From NCBI GenBank assembly GCA_000181795.3, contig CM012953.1:5647746-5711745 (forward strand): a DNA stretch of 64,000 nucleotides, read 5' to 3'. The stretch is from Trichinella spiralis (Eukaryota; Nematoda; Enoplea; Trichinellida; Trichinellidae). Positions 11,141 to 26,042 of the stretch are shown here, piece after piece (the stretch's first letter is position 1; the number at the start of each line of letters is the position of its first letter). The notes under the pieces were generated by a model that saw nothing but the letters and a program-made list of their open reading frames with translations, was not told the origin of the DNA and searched no databases. The position numbers and the translations under genes were made by a program.

Positions 11141-12932
11141 ACTAATGTTTATATAATTTTTATACAGCAGAAACAATGCTTTCACAGTTTTGCTAAATTT
11201 GTTTTCTTTAGTACTTCATACAACGTTTTGTTCTATATTAAATTTGATATGAAATTCGTAATAATTTCCTGATCTGCTTCTTCTTAAGAAGTATTGTATA
11301 GCAAATGGTATTCAATGAAAATGCGCAGTACTTCAATTGTAGATTTTTTAATGCACTAAGTCGGCGTTTTTGATTTTCGATTGTGCCTTTCAATTTTTTC
11401 TTTTACCTTAATTGATGAATTTGTAATTTATGAATTAGTGCAAATTTTAAGCTTGATTGTAATTATACTGTATATTGTTTCTAACTGCGTATGTAAATTT
11501 GTTCATTTTTGTGTATGAAACGTTTTTATAATTCATATATTTGTACCCTTTGATATCAGAATAACATTATACTTGTTGTAAGTTGTTGCAAACGTTTCAC
11601 TGTTTCTTTTTGTTTAACAATAATATTTTTAATTTTTTGGCGAAATTTGTGATTTTTTCTAAATGCATTTAAATGATTGTTATGAACATTTAATATCTCT
11701 CTGTGCTTCAAAAAATTTGGATAAAATCCTGGAAATAGGTTCGTGACATTGTATCTTATGCGATTTGGTTGTTTTTGATTTTACATTTGAAACTTATTTC
11801 TTTCTATGGTATAGGTCGAGATATAACATTATGTTTGCGATGAAGTAATGCGAATTGAAAGTTCAGTATCTATGAATATTCAGAATACAGAATCATATCT
11901 AATTTTTAAACAAGTTTTAATACTTGTGTAAGCATGATAAATGAAGTTTATTTTTAATATTAAACAAATGTTGGTTGTAATAATTTTGTATACTTTAATA
12001 ATTTATTTTCTGGAAATTGAAAATTGTTATGCATAGTATTTTTTCTTCATTTTACGAATATTGATATAATATGTGGTAAATTTTGGTTTGTTTCAAAATA
12101 CGAGCAAGTCAACCTATTTCATGAAGTAAACAAATGTTGCGTTGCATATTCTGTATTATGCGAATGGTCAAGTTTTTGAAAATATATTTTGTTTTGCGAG
12201 CTAAAAAGTGAAATTTCCAAAATACGGTTATTTAGTGTTGAATATTCTTTATGTTATTCTGGTCTGCGCCTAGCAATTTCATTTTTAATGATGCTTGATT
12301 TCTTGAAATACCTTCGCAGAATGATTGTTGATGTAAATTGATTTTGTAATTGCGATAAAATTGCGTTTAAAGTATATTCGTTTTCTATATTTTTTGATTT
12401 AAACTATTTTTGATTACTTTATAAGCTTATAATTCTTCACATTTTGCGAAAATTATTTTATGAGACATTTCATTTCAGTCTTTAGAATCCAGCCACTGCA
12501 TTGGCATTTTGCTTCATTCATTTGATCTTATTAATCTCAGTTGACTAATCTTGGAAGAACTTTGTTCTAGACAGTCTTTTTTATACTTTGTGAAATGTAG
12601 GTGTTATGTTTTTTGGTTTGGAATAGCTGTGATCGATTGATACGTTATGCAATTTTTTTAAAGTTAATGAAAAACTTACTGTTTGATTTTTACGCTTTAT
12701 TGCAACTAAATACATGTAAAGGGGATGATTTGAAAAAAGCGCATGCATTCAGCAGTGATACTTTTTCGAGAGAAAATAGAATGATCGCTACAATTATAAA
12801 ATATATATACATATATATATGAGTATATTGAATGTGAAATTAATTTTTTGAAGATTATATTGCATTTTCATAGACATAAAAGGACTTTAATCTTCAACTG
12901 CGCATATTGAATGTCATGTCATGACTTTGTAG
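11141..12932. other. AT-rich region upstream of RCE1
   Basis: No gene is supported. Frames reach about 73 codons (12601-12822) without motifs. A short (TA)n tract lies near 12800-12820. The RCE1 promoter should lie in this interval. Confidence 0.5.
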
Positions 12933-12938
12933 GAATTG

Positions 12939-14163
12939 ATGAGCTTGGAGGCAATTTTATATTTTCAATCTGCGCCATTACTTTTTGTTTCATTAACAAG
13001 ATTGTTCAGTTGCGGCAATGGATGCAGGTATTTTTTAAAAGGCTGGGATTTTTTATATTAAATATTGTTATTTAGAGACGACGCGAATGTGATTTTTAGG
13101 CGATTTACGGGTTCATTGTTTGCATCCATTATATCGGCAGTATTTGCTCAACTGTGGAGACCCAAAGTTGGTAATTCTATTGTTGTACAACATAAATGAT
13201 ATTCATTTTTAGAATATGGATCCGTTTGAATACCTAGGACTGAGATTGCAAGGTCTTTCAGCCGCATTCATGTTACCACTGCTACTCACAACAGTATTCT
13301 TAATTTTCAAATAATAATGCCGACATAATTGTGAATGGTTTTTAGTTGTTTTGCCTGGGACCAATTTCATTATTGCTTTTTAATTATTTTCAGAGTGTGT
13401 TTGCTTTTGTAAATTTATTAATTCAAATGTATATATATTTATGTATATAGTTTTTTGATTTGCAGTTTCATCACACTCGCAGATTCCTTCATCAGAGTTT
13501 CTTATCGTTTTGAGAAACGTTTTGCTGGTGACATGCATTGTCGTTGAATTAATATTGGAAAGTAATAAGCATATCTCTTAGGCACCTTTATGTGAAGAGA
13601 TGGTTTTCCGTTGTTGCATGGTTAATGTTGCTGCATCGTGTTTTCAGCCGTTTTCTGTTGTCTTGTTCATGCCAATTTATTTCGCTGCTGCGCATCTCCA
13701 TCATGCGCTGGATAAGACTGACTTCGTCTGTGGATGGCGTCAAATCTTACGCGTGCATTGTACTTTTTTTGTAGTTTTAGTTTTCAATTTAAATATATAT
13801 CTATATATGTATGGCATTATAAGTGTTTTTTTTCATAGGCGACCGACTTATCATCACTTACTTGTTTGGCGTTTACAATACTTTTATATATTTGCGTACA
13901 CGTAAGGCAGAATTTGAAATGGTGGAAAGATTTCTAAAAAATTCTACTTTTTTTCATTGATAGATCACTTTATTTCTGCCTTTGTTTGCCACGCGTTGTG
14001 CAACTTCATTGGTTTTCCAGAACCAGAAATGTATTATTCTTTAAACGAACGTTGGAAGCGATCCGTAGTACTTTCTGTAACATTTATTGGCATTCTACTG
14101 TGGATGATGTCTTTGTATCCACTTACTAATCCATCTCTATACGGGAACAAATTGTTTGTTTGA
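12939..14163 (+). CDS. RCE1: CAAX prenyl protease 2 (Rce1)
   Basis: This integral ER-membrane endoprotease removes the last three residues of prenylated CAAX proteins such as Ras. Eight exons close in frame: 12939-13027, 13076-13166, 13213-13293, 13346-13408, 13483-13527, 13582-13759, 13839-13901, 13964-14163. They encode 269 residues (human RCE1 has about 329). Family blocks in order are ANVIFRRFTGSLF (about residue 34), LGLRLQGLSAAFMLPLLLT, LGPISLLL, LRNVLLAPLCEEMVFR, FAAAHLHHALD, ITYLFGVYNTFIYLRT, CHALCNFIGFP and PLTNPSLYG. The active-site set is present: Glu128-Glu129, His161, His213 and Asn217. Several hydrophobic helices are evident. Introns are 46-80 bp. The exon 2 donor (gttggt) is weak but needed for frame. 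An AG acceptor lies 6 bp before the ATG. The N-terminus is shorter than in vertebrates. Confidence 0.95.
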
Positions 14164-15006
14164 TAATAATTATTGACTATTTAGGCTTAGCGTTTTTATT
14201 TTTTGACTCTTTAAATTGAAACTTCAGTTTTCAAATTAGATAATATTTCGTAATAGTATTTTTCTTTCATAATTAGCATTAAAGGAAATATGCTTATTGT
14301 TTCGGTAAAAACTTTTGCATACCATATTAAAGTATCCGATTCATTAGTTTGTTGTACTGCAGTTACTCTACGTTGCTTTTACTGCTTATTCGTCGAAAAG
14401 TAAATTTGTTCAAATATTCATTGTATTGTAGTGGTGTTAACCTTACATATAAATAAATTATTTTTTCCATTTATTAAACATCAGAGGCGATCTGCATTCA
14501 ATGGGGACTTGTGATTTTTTTAATATGTTTATACAATGCATATTGCGGGTGCATTTATCTAAACTGAATTAATTGTATAGCTTGGAGCTGCAGTATTGCT
14601 ATCCATTTGATTCTTTTGAAGATTTCTCTTTCTATAGTTACTTCTGGTTACAACTGTATTAGCATTGTTTTTTGAAAGTTTTCAGGGACTTGAACTGCAG
14701 TATCACAGTTTACTTGAGAAGCTTCTTCAGTAGTAATATTTTATTTAATATTATTTTAAACTGAAAATTGTAATTGTGCAAATTCAACAGTTGTGCAACT
14801 GACATCTGTCATTTCATTTTCTTTGCATTGTTGATAATTCACTCACGATTTGATAAAAGTCTATTCCTAGTATATAATTTATTTTAATTAACAGGCTAGT
14901 GTTAGAAAATAGGATGTGCATAAAAGGTTGCCAGAATGCCAGTAATGAGCACTGATCAACACAAAGTGCTATTGCATTTCACCTAAATGAGAGGTAAATG
15001 TAAATG
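14164..15006. other. intergenic region between convergent RCE1 and astacin genes
   Basis: Both 3' UTRs should lie here. AATAAA-like signals for RCE1 occur near 14450 (ataaataaatta). No further gene is supported. Confidence 0.5.
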
Positions 15007-17786
15007 TTACATGATTGCTAGATATAAAGAAAAATTAAACAAATTAACCATACGCTTTTTGACGATAAAAGTTACAAAATCTGTTGATGTGCCATAATAT
15101 GAAATTAGCATGTGATTGGATTTGCTGACAATAATCGCATTCCTCTCATAACAACAAAATCTGAAATATCATATATTTACTTTTATAAATATATTTTATA
15201 AAACAAACAGATTTATTTTGCTTTTCAACTGCTGTTTCTTATTTATAAGTGTTCAATTCAAATTGGTGAACTTATCAATATATTTTTATAATGAATATGA
15301 CAAATAAATTTAAATTTTACCTTGCTGGAGAATTAGCCATGCTGTTGCCGTATTGAACAGAAATGAATGATCGCGAGCAGGTTATCTTGCATGGAAATTT
15401 GAAATTCACCAGTTGAAGTTCGATTCTTGCCTGTGGCGTTGTCTAAAGCTGTTACTGTTATTGAAACAGTTATTTTTAGCAAATTTAATGCATCAATTCA
15501 TCAACATACCTTGAAAAGCCAATGACATTTACCTTGACCAGATTTGTTGATTGTCCAAGGTGTAGTTTCTATTTCGATATTTATTTTGCCACAGTCATCA
15601 TTAGTCGCTGAAATGAATAAAATAAATCTATTTTAAAATTGTCCTTGATTTTTTGTATATTGTACGTTGTGCCTCTTTGCAGTATAGTCCCGCCAAGCCA
15701 ACTGGGCAACGGCATGTGCTGCAGTTTTTTGGATCTGCGTAGCCATCAAATTCACATTCTAAAGGTTTGCACAAGTCTGTAAAAAATTGATGGAATATTA
15801 TTTTTTGTCCTGTCAACTGTATACTGAATGAGCGGTACCGTTGCAGTAAATTAGATTAATGGTTTTTGCATCGTAAAATGAAGGAAAATCCCTTTGACCA
15901 AGAGTAGACCGATAGTTGACGTCAAGTGCACTGATTGTATTTTTGTTGATATTAATTGCAAAAGCCTTAATATATATGCATGTATTTGTAGTGATATTTT
16001 TCATAGGAACAAATAATCCAAACCCTGGGTCCGTAAAGCATTTGTGATCCATAGTCAAACGGAATAACGTTGACCAAAGCGATATTATTCGTTAAGCGAT
16101 AGAAATTGCTCCGTGCATGTGGTTTAATGTTACCATGATGTATATTGATAAATTTATCTCTGTCAGGTCGATTTTGTTCGTGCCACACCCCAAGCGCGTG
16201 CCCAATTTCATGGCAAACAATGCCAGCGCTTTCACAGCCTGTTCCTATTGAAATTGGCTGTTTCCCACCAATCTTTCCAACATATGAATAACAGCTGAAA
16301 AAAATATCCATAAAATTTGTTTTTAAATTTCCGTCTACTCTTATTATTTTTTGCATTAAAATTATCATTATTTCTTTATCAATTATCATTTGCATTATTA
16401 TTCATAAATTTTTAATTGTTTTGATATATTAATTGAAGCTATACCCTGATCCTTTAAAAAATTCCATATAATCTCCTGTAGGATGGTTGTCTTGGCGAAC
16501 AAACTTCAAGCATGTGATCTTCTCCCATTGTTTAATGCCTCGTTCTACGGCGTTTGTATCTACTAAAAATGAAAACAACTCATCTCATTCAAATATTTGT
16601 TAAATATGAATAATGGAGCATAATTCTCCAGCTATTTAAGCAATTATTCAATCTGAGCCGCTTTTATATTTGGATATGAACTAATTTGATTTTTTAAAAT
16701 ATTTCTATATACTTTTAGCAATTAAAAATTGAATGTATTTATTATTATGAATATTACCTTATAAAATTAAAGGTTGAAATTAATCATTTTTTATAAATAT
16801 TTCAAGTATTTAATGAACAGATTACCACCACTTCTTGTGTTGATTGAGTATGGAATTGTACGCTTCCAGCGACTGAATGCATTTCCAGTAACCATACCAC
16901 GAAGTGTACTAGAAGTGAATACACAGACCGTTAATATTCAACTGTGGATGCAAAAGTGGTATTCATTAAGCATATTTTATAAATATAAATGAAGTCGAAT
17001 ACATTCGCCATTCTGCATAATTTAATATGATAACAAATGTTCACTTTTAGAATTCTTAATTTTAAGCAGTTTTAAAAGCACCTTGAACAATGATATGAAA
17101 TCTGTTACTTCAATTTCATTCAAAAGTGCAACATAATTAAATAAATAAGAATTTGCACGGTCAAATGCAAATGAAATGTAACTTTAACGTAAAATTAAAT
17201 AATGTGAACAGATCTGAAAATAAAATAAGGTAAAACTAAAGATGTTCTTGAAAGCAACGTAGGAATTTTTCAGTTAATACGCACTCTGCATCAGAGGAGT
17301 TTTTGAATATCTTTTTTTCCATCACTTTCATTTGATCGACAGTCAGAAGAATATCTCCTTCGAAAAGGTTTGAATTCTCTTCTGGATTCTAAAATTAAAA
17401 AAATATTTACATGAAATGAATTTGATTTCATATTTGCATTGCTTCATTGAATGTTGTATCTGAAACTGTTTGAAGTGTGGCATTCCTGACGTTTTCCATA
17501 AATCGAAAATACGCATTGGCTGTTGTTTCATTGAACCCTGCTTGAGATTGCAGTTCTATCCGAAATAATTCAGAAGTAGACTAAACCAAAAAAACAAAAA
17601 TTAATGAGCTAAAGGAATAAATATTATAAATTCTCAAGAAGAGAAATAATAATAATTAATTAAGGAACTTACGAACATTGTTGCGTTATTTTCATATTGA
17701 AGCGAACGTAACGAATGCTTTGATTTATAACCATTGAAAAATAGGAACATCATCAAGTAGATGACGTTCAGTTTAACGGATGCCAT
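15007..17786 (-). CDS. astacin zinc metalloprotease with EGF-like and CUB domains (NAS family)
   Basis: This is a secreted zinc endopeptidase. Eleven exons on the minus strand: 17786-17673, 17580-17467, 17388-17285, 16908-16826, 16562-16445, 16294-16024, 15965-15839, 15776-15666, 15607-15510, 15442-15321, 15160-15007; 471 residues. Residues 1-22 form a signal peptide (MASVKLNVIYLMMFLFFNGY). The propeptide has the FEGD aspartate switch (Asp88). The catalytic domain starts near FSRWKRTIPYSI and has the zinc motif HEIGHALGVWHE at 206-217. The Met-turn reads SQMLYG (Met263, Tyr265), where SxMHY is usual. An EGF-like module follows (CEFDGYADPKNCSTCRCPVG), then a CUB domain (CHWLFKTTPQARIELQL, FCCYERNAIIVSKSNHML). 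The architecture matches nematode NAS proteins with EGF and CUB. Donors of exons 2 (gtttca) and 6 (gtttgg) are weak, chosen for frame and family fit. The gene appears intact. Confidence 0.93.
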
Positions 17787-17803
17787 TTTTGATAAATGAT
17801 TAG

Positions 17804-18445
17804 CTGTAATAAACTATTATTAATTATACAGCTGAAAAATTTTATGCGGAAAACAAAATTATAGTATATAATCTTGTTCATTTAAACAACAAACTTCTAC
17901 TAATAACGAATATTACTTCCATAATGAAAACTATTGTAATGATTTGCTTCAACTGGATCATTTCCAATATTTAATAAGTTTATTTGAAATGCGATATATT
18001 TTATTTGTCATTTTCAAATGCACTCTTTTAGCATGATACTAGATATGTTTAAAAACTATAGAACTAGAAGCGATGTGTTAATGATCCCAAAGTCTGAATA
18101 ACAACACCACATTGGTTATCTGATATTCGACGAAATATCACCATTAGTATGGTTGTAAAACAACGCTATATCATAACAAAGGCGGCTATATGCTTCTGGA
18201 TAAATTACTGTTATGAGAATAATTTATAAACAACACAAGAAAAAAGGAATGAGGAAATCTGAGGAGTGTATAAGTTGTTATAAAACGAGGAAAAGTGTTT
18301 TTGACCATTTTAATTGTATTTTAAATATATAAAAAATTAGAAATAAGTGATGCACTGAAAAATGCTGATGCCACACCAAATTGATGGATGCAATTTGTGA
18401 GAAATAACAATAATGATCCTGGGTTTTGCTTTTACAATATTTCTG
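17804..18445. other. intergenic region upstream of the astacin gene
   Basis: AT-rich; expected to hold the astacin promoter. A TTATTACAG acceptor at 17804-17812 lies 17 bp before the astacin ATG and may be a trans-splice site. No other gene is seen. Confidence 0.4.
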
Positions 18446-20855
<2,410 letters not shown>

Positions 20856-20860
20856 ATTTG

Positions 20861-23800
20861 ATGGAACAAGTGCAACAGCAGCAGCAGAGTGAACAGTTGT
20901 TTGAAAAGCAGATGCTCGAATCGTTGCCTATGACTGAAGTAAGACTTTTTAATGGAAGTTGCTATTTAAAATTAAAATTGCGTCTTTGTGTTTTACTTTT
21001 ATTTTTGGGATTAATAATTTTGGGTGAAATGTCGCGTTTAAAAAAGTGAGCACGGATTTGACCTTGTGTATATGTCTAAGCGTATGTGTTTACTCAAGCT
21101 AGTGAAGTAGCACGTTCAGTTTATTTTGATAACGGTGCTTAGTCAGTTTTTGAGCATTTTGCTATTTGTTCATTTTTCTTATCGATTTCGAACTTCACCA
21201 TCACGCTTTCTGAGCAAAATTGACCAACTCTTGTCTGTATGTGGACGGCCGTGAAGGGTGGGTGTCTTTCGCGTTGGATGAGATTGTTGAAAAATGTGAT
21301 ATGACATTTCAGCTACAACATCAGCCGTTACTGCAGAGTGATTCCAATTCAGGTCTTGGCGTTAGTTCTGAATCCAAATCTCTGCCGAACGTGGTTTGTT
21401 TGTTTGTTTGCTTATTTATCAGTATTTTTATTATTCAACTAGTATTTTCTCTTCAAGACAAGCGAAGGTTCCAATCAGAGCAATCCTGCTAATGATACGG
21501 CCGTTACGCCGGAATCTGTTACCCCTGATCGGAATGTTGGAGTTTCGACGTGCTGTTTGATTGAGCAAAATGTGGCCATTACCACTCCGAACGAGTCGAA
21601 GAGTGGGAAACGCCCGGCGCGTAAGCGAAAATCCCAAATAGGCACCGTCGATAATGCCACTTCGCCTGGTTCGAAAAACATCCGTAAACTTGACGAATTT
21701 TTCTCTACAGTAATTGTTGCTCTTGTTCCGTCCAGAGAATTTTCCATTTACAATTGGTTTTGTTTTTATTTTTCAAATCGTTCTTGCAGGATACTGTGGG
21801 CAGATCGTCTCAGGCTAGTCAACGCGGTGTGAAAAATGCAAACTCAGGTCGCTTGACTACTGGATCTGGTTCTAACGTATGTGGTGATGCAGTTAAGCAT
21901 GCGTGCTTTGGTTATTATTATTATTATTATTATCATTATTGCAGCTTGTTGTTTTAGGCGGGAAATGCTGATTCGGACAGCAATTCATTACCTGGTGCGT
22001 TTGTGAGTTACGCTCTTGCGAACAGTCGCAGTTCAAATATTGAAGGGAATTATCATTTCGCTATGTCGGTTGGAAACAACGTTAGCGATAACATATCGCC
22101 TCCGTTGAATCTCGCCTATCAAGAAACCGGTGTTTCGACTCAAGTTTGCACATTCATAAATGATGTTTATTTGTGAATTTTATTTAAAATTTTTTTAAAG
22201 ACTGATTTAACTATGCAGCATTTGAACGACCAAGTACGAGTGTTGAAAGATCAAGAACACGTAAAGCTGTCATTTATCACTTTTAATTAGCCAGTTGTAG
22301 AAAAAATTTTTTCTTTCTTTCTTATTTCTTTTCTCAGATGATATGTGAACTTAATGCTCGCTTGAATCATCAGATGCAGCGTTTGAGCGATGCAGAAGCA
22401 AGAATGGAAAAATGCAAAGAAATCGAAAAGAAATTATTGATTCAGCAGGTTGAAAACAGTGATTTTTCTTCTTCGCGTTCTTCTTCAGCATTTGTTCTGC
22501 TTTTATAGTCGGTTATGGAACGTAAACAGCGGCGTGAAAAATGTATGGAAGATCGACTTCGCTTGGGTCAGTTCGTTTCCGAAAGGCGTGGCACTCAGTT
22601 TGAAGACATTTGGAGTGAAGGATACGCATTTTTGGAAATGAAGAAAAAGCTGCAAGCTATCAACGCCGAACGAGAGGAGATTGTTCGTTTGACGGCTTTG
22701 TTGAGGTTAATCTAATTTTTTTTGTCTCCTTTTTCTTTTTCCTTCTTAAAATTCTTACTTCAATTCGAAATAGCGCGTAACTGCTTGAAATTGTCTAAAG
22801 GAATCGATTTCATTTCTATCGGTCATGACAAATTAGGATTGAAATTTTCTAAAAATTTTCAAAACAACTCAGCAGGTAAACTCTGGAGAGAAAATTTTTT
22901 TTTCATTTCATCAACAATATTCGCATTCAGTTAGTTCAACGTAAGTAGATGAAGGTATTTCACACGTGGCGGCGGTTGGTTTGAGAAGTTGCGTCCAATG
23001 TAATTACTGTAAATAGCCTGCAGGTTGCACGGAGAGTGTATACTGTAGAATTGATTTTCCTCTCGGATAATCACGGGTCTGATGAAAAAAACTAAAATCT
23101 AAAAATGAATTCTGTTTTGAAAATGTTATAAATATGAGAAAAATGCGTGAGTACGAAGGAGAGTGATCAACGTTTGGCTAATTTTTCAACTGACCATATT
23201 ACGTTGCCGAGTGGAGCTTTGTGGATGACACAGCAAGTGATGATAATTCAATTACCGCCAAAATTCCAAATACGATTTTCATTTTATTTTTCACATTTCG
23301 TCGATTATCAATATATTTTTTTTATTTTCAAAATTGTTTGTTTTCAAAAATGACAAAATTGGTGTACATTTTTTGAAAATGTACGAATTTCATTGTTTAT
23401 GATTGTCGTCAGCTGTTTGTCATCGGTTCAAAATGGAAATGAATTTCATCTCAGCCACCTTCAGTGATGATGATGAAGTTTTCGGTGCGGATAAAATCAA
23501 TAACAGTGAGACAAATGTCTTTCATTGTTAATGGACAAGGAATGGCCTTTCGAGTAGCAGAAGAAATTTTTTTTAATTTCTGCTTTGTGGAAAATTCTCA
23601 TTGAATTTTATTCTTCTCGAAGGGGGTAGATTGAATATTTTTGGCAGAAGAGGAATTGAACTCTATTTTGCAAAGATGGCGTGGCGTGTTGCTTGCCAGC
23701 TGTCGTCGGTATTCTTTCAAAATACCGTCAACAGTAAGTACAGTGTAAGCAAGGTTTGTTGCATAAAATAAGCCTTGTAAATTAAAATAAGACATGTTAA

Positions 23801-26042
23801 TTAAGAAGCTGCTTTTCTCTAGATGTATTGTTGTTGGCATATTGATTGGATTGACTTTGAGACAGAAATATGTCTTTTTATTGGTTAGTCTTAGTTGGTA
23901 TGACACCGATGAATTCCTAGTTGTTCCTAACGTTGTTTATTTATGATGAATAAGAATTTTATGCTGAATGTGATTTTTTCGAATAACGAATATTGTAATC
24001 TGACTAATTTTTTACTTTTTTATAATTTTTGTTCCGGAAAAGATTTTAATCAGAAGAAATAAATAGTCGTAGTAGTAATATTTATTAGTAGATTCGATTA
24101 GATTTTATAAAAATAGTGAAATGTTATTTTTCAATTAGGTTAAACTTAAGCAATTTTTAGGTTATTTATGAAATTGTTGTTTTAGGAAAAGAAAACCATT
24201 GTCATCAAGTGCGACGAAACGACTTTCTGCTTCCGGTTCAGCTAGTGGTCAAAATCACACTGGTGCCACGAATGACGGGTTCACCAGACCGGAACTGCTC
24301 TCTCAGTAAGTAGTAGCTGTAGTAGTGAGAGTTTTGTGTGAATTTTCAAATGGAGCAGGATGTAAGTAAAATCTGCTTCATTTTAGGTTATCCGCTCAAG
24401 AATATTACGAACAAGAGGAGATATTGAAACTTCGCAAAGAGCAACTGAAGAAGGAAGAAGCCGAACTTGGAACTGAACAAGATCGTCTAGAACGTGAACG
24501 CAACTTGCACATGAGAGAATTGAAGCGGATTCAAAATGAAGATCAATCTAGGTGTGGTCATTTGAAATTTATTTCTTGTTGTTGCTCTGATAGCTTATTG
24601 TAATAATTTTGTCAATTTTCATTTTTCTTAGATACAAAGATCACGAGTGTTTGAAAAACAATCGCTACGTGTTGTTGTCTTTACTGGGCAAAGGTGGTTT
24701 TAGTGAAGTTTGGTGCGCTTTTGATTTGGACGAGCAACGATATGTGGCGTGTAAAATTCACCAGGTGAATCGGGAATGGAGAGAGGAGAAAAAATCCAGC
24801 TACGTCAGGTATACATGATATGCGTGATGTTTGTCCACTTTTGTGCCATTCGTCATTGCGCCTACTTGCGACTTGTTTAAGGCACGCATTGCGGGAGAAG
24901 GACATTCACAAAACTTTGGATCATCCGCGGGTGGTGAAGCTGTACGATGTATTTACTATTGACGTGAACAGTTTTTGTACTGTTCTTGAATACTGTGACG
25001 GAAACGACCTGGACTTCTACTTAAAGCAGAACAAATGCATTTCTGAAAAGGAAGCACGATCCATTATCATGCAAGCCATCAGTGCCCTCAAGTACCTCAA
25101 CGATATCAAGCCACCTGTTATTCATTATGACTTAAAACCAGGTTTGTTTGTTTGTTTGTTTATCAATTGATTTCATTGTTTGTAACTTTTTAATAAATGG
25201 AACTTTAGCCAACATCTTGCTCAGCTCTGGTACTGCTTCCGGCGAAATTAAAATAACAGACTTTGGTTTGTCGAAAATAATGGAAGACGATAAATACGAT
25301 CCTTCTGTGGGAATGGATCTCACTTCTCAGGGTGCCGGCACGTACTGGTATATGCCTTGAGTTTGATGGTGCTGTTTGAAGAAAAGAATAATTTGAATTT
25401 TATTCTTAGGTATCTTCCTCCCGAGTGTTTTGTTCTCTCTAAAGTTCCGCCTAAAATTACCAATCAAGTTGACGTGTGGAGTATTGGGGTAATATTCTAC
25501 CAATGCCTCTATGGACAACGAGTATGTTTTTTTTACTTTCTTTTCATTTAATGAGGCTGCATTGAAAAAAAAATATATACATTCACATATATTTTATCTG
25601 TATTTCAGCCATTTGGACACGACATGACACAGGCTAGTATTTTGGAGAACAAGACCATTTTGCGCGCTACAGATGTTGTTTTTCCACCAAAACCTTACGT
25701 ATCGAATGAAGCGAAAGTATTTTATTTTATTTAAACAATAATGTGTAGACTGTTACGTTAGTGCACGTTAATTAGTGCCGACATTACTATACACGAGAGC
25801 TCAGAAAGAATTGTATATTTTATTTCATTTGAAATTTTCTCTTCAAGGATTTTATTCGATGTTGCCTGCAGTATCGTAAAGAAGATCGAGCTGATGTGTT
25901 GCAGTTGTATAATCATGAATATTTAAAACCGAAAGGTTGGAAGGCACAATCGACTAGCAACGCCGCCCAAGCACAGGCGCAAATTTATTCTGATACGTCG
26001 TCAGTGGTGCACAATAACCCATCCTTTGGTGGACAGTTATGA
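20861..26042 (+). CDS. tlk-1: Tousled-like serine/threonine kinase (TLK)
   Basis: A nuclear kinase that phosphorylates the histone chaperone Asf1 and supports chromatin assembly and cell division. Sixteen exons close in frame: 20861-20938, 21313-21390, 21458-21709, 21790-21876, 21958-22143, 22201-22260, 22338-22448, 22509-22705, 24186-24305, 24387-24551, 24632-24808, 24882-25141, 25209-25347, 25410-25521, 25609-25716, 25848-26042; 774 residues (human TLKs about 770). The N-terminus is Gln-rich, then an NLS-like KRPARKRK. Next come the family block STQTDLTM, coiled coils with [30 protein letters not shown] and [16 protein letters not shown]. The kinase domain runs from about 455: [12 protein letters not shown] (Lys486), HYDLKP (Asp587), DFG (608-610), GAGTYWYLPPECF and [16 protein letters not shown]. 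All catalytic residues are present. An acceptor lies 5 bp before the ATG. Intron 8 (about 1.5 kb) is far larger than the rest. Confidence 0.97.
23433..23946 (+). CDS. candidate small nested gene in TLK intron 8
   Basis: Three pieces join in frame on the same strand as TLK: 23433-23505, 23648-23744 and 23823-23946, giving 97 residues with an ATG, a TGA stop and GT-AG junctions (donors gtgaga and gtgtaagc, with the stronger gtaagt nearby at 23734; acceptors tttttggcag and cttttctctag). The N-terminus is acidic ([12 protein letters not shown]). The middle is helical and basic ([20 protein letters not shown]). The last exon has a likely membrane segment ([20 protein letters not shown]). It does not join the TLK frame. 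A 102-codon frame on the opposite strand (23598-23906) competes with this model. I do not recognise the protein. Confidence 0.35.

Noticed and set aside
25132-25518. Minus-strand frames within the TLK kinase region
   Set aside because: Antisense shadows of TLK exons 13 and 14, whose plus-strand motifs are unmistakable.
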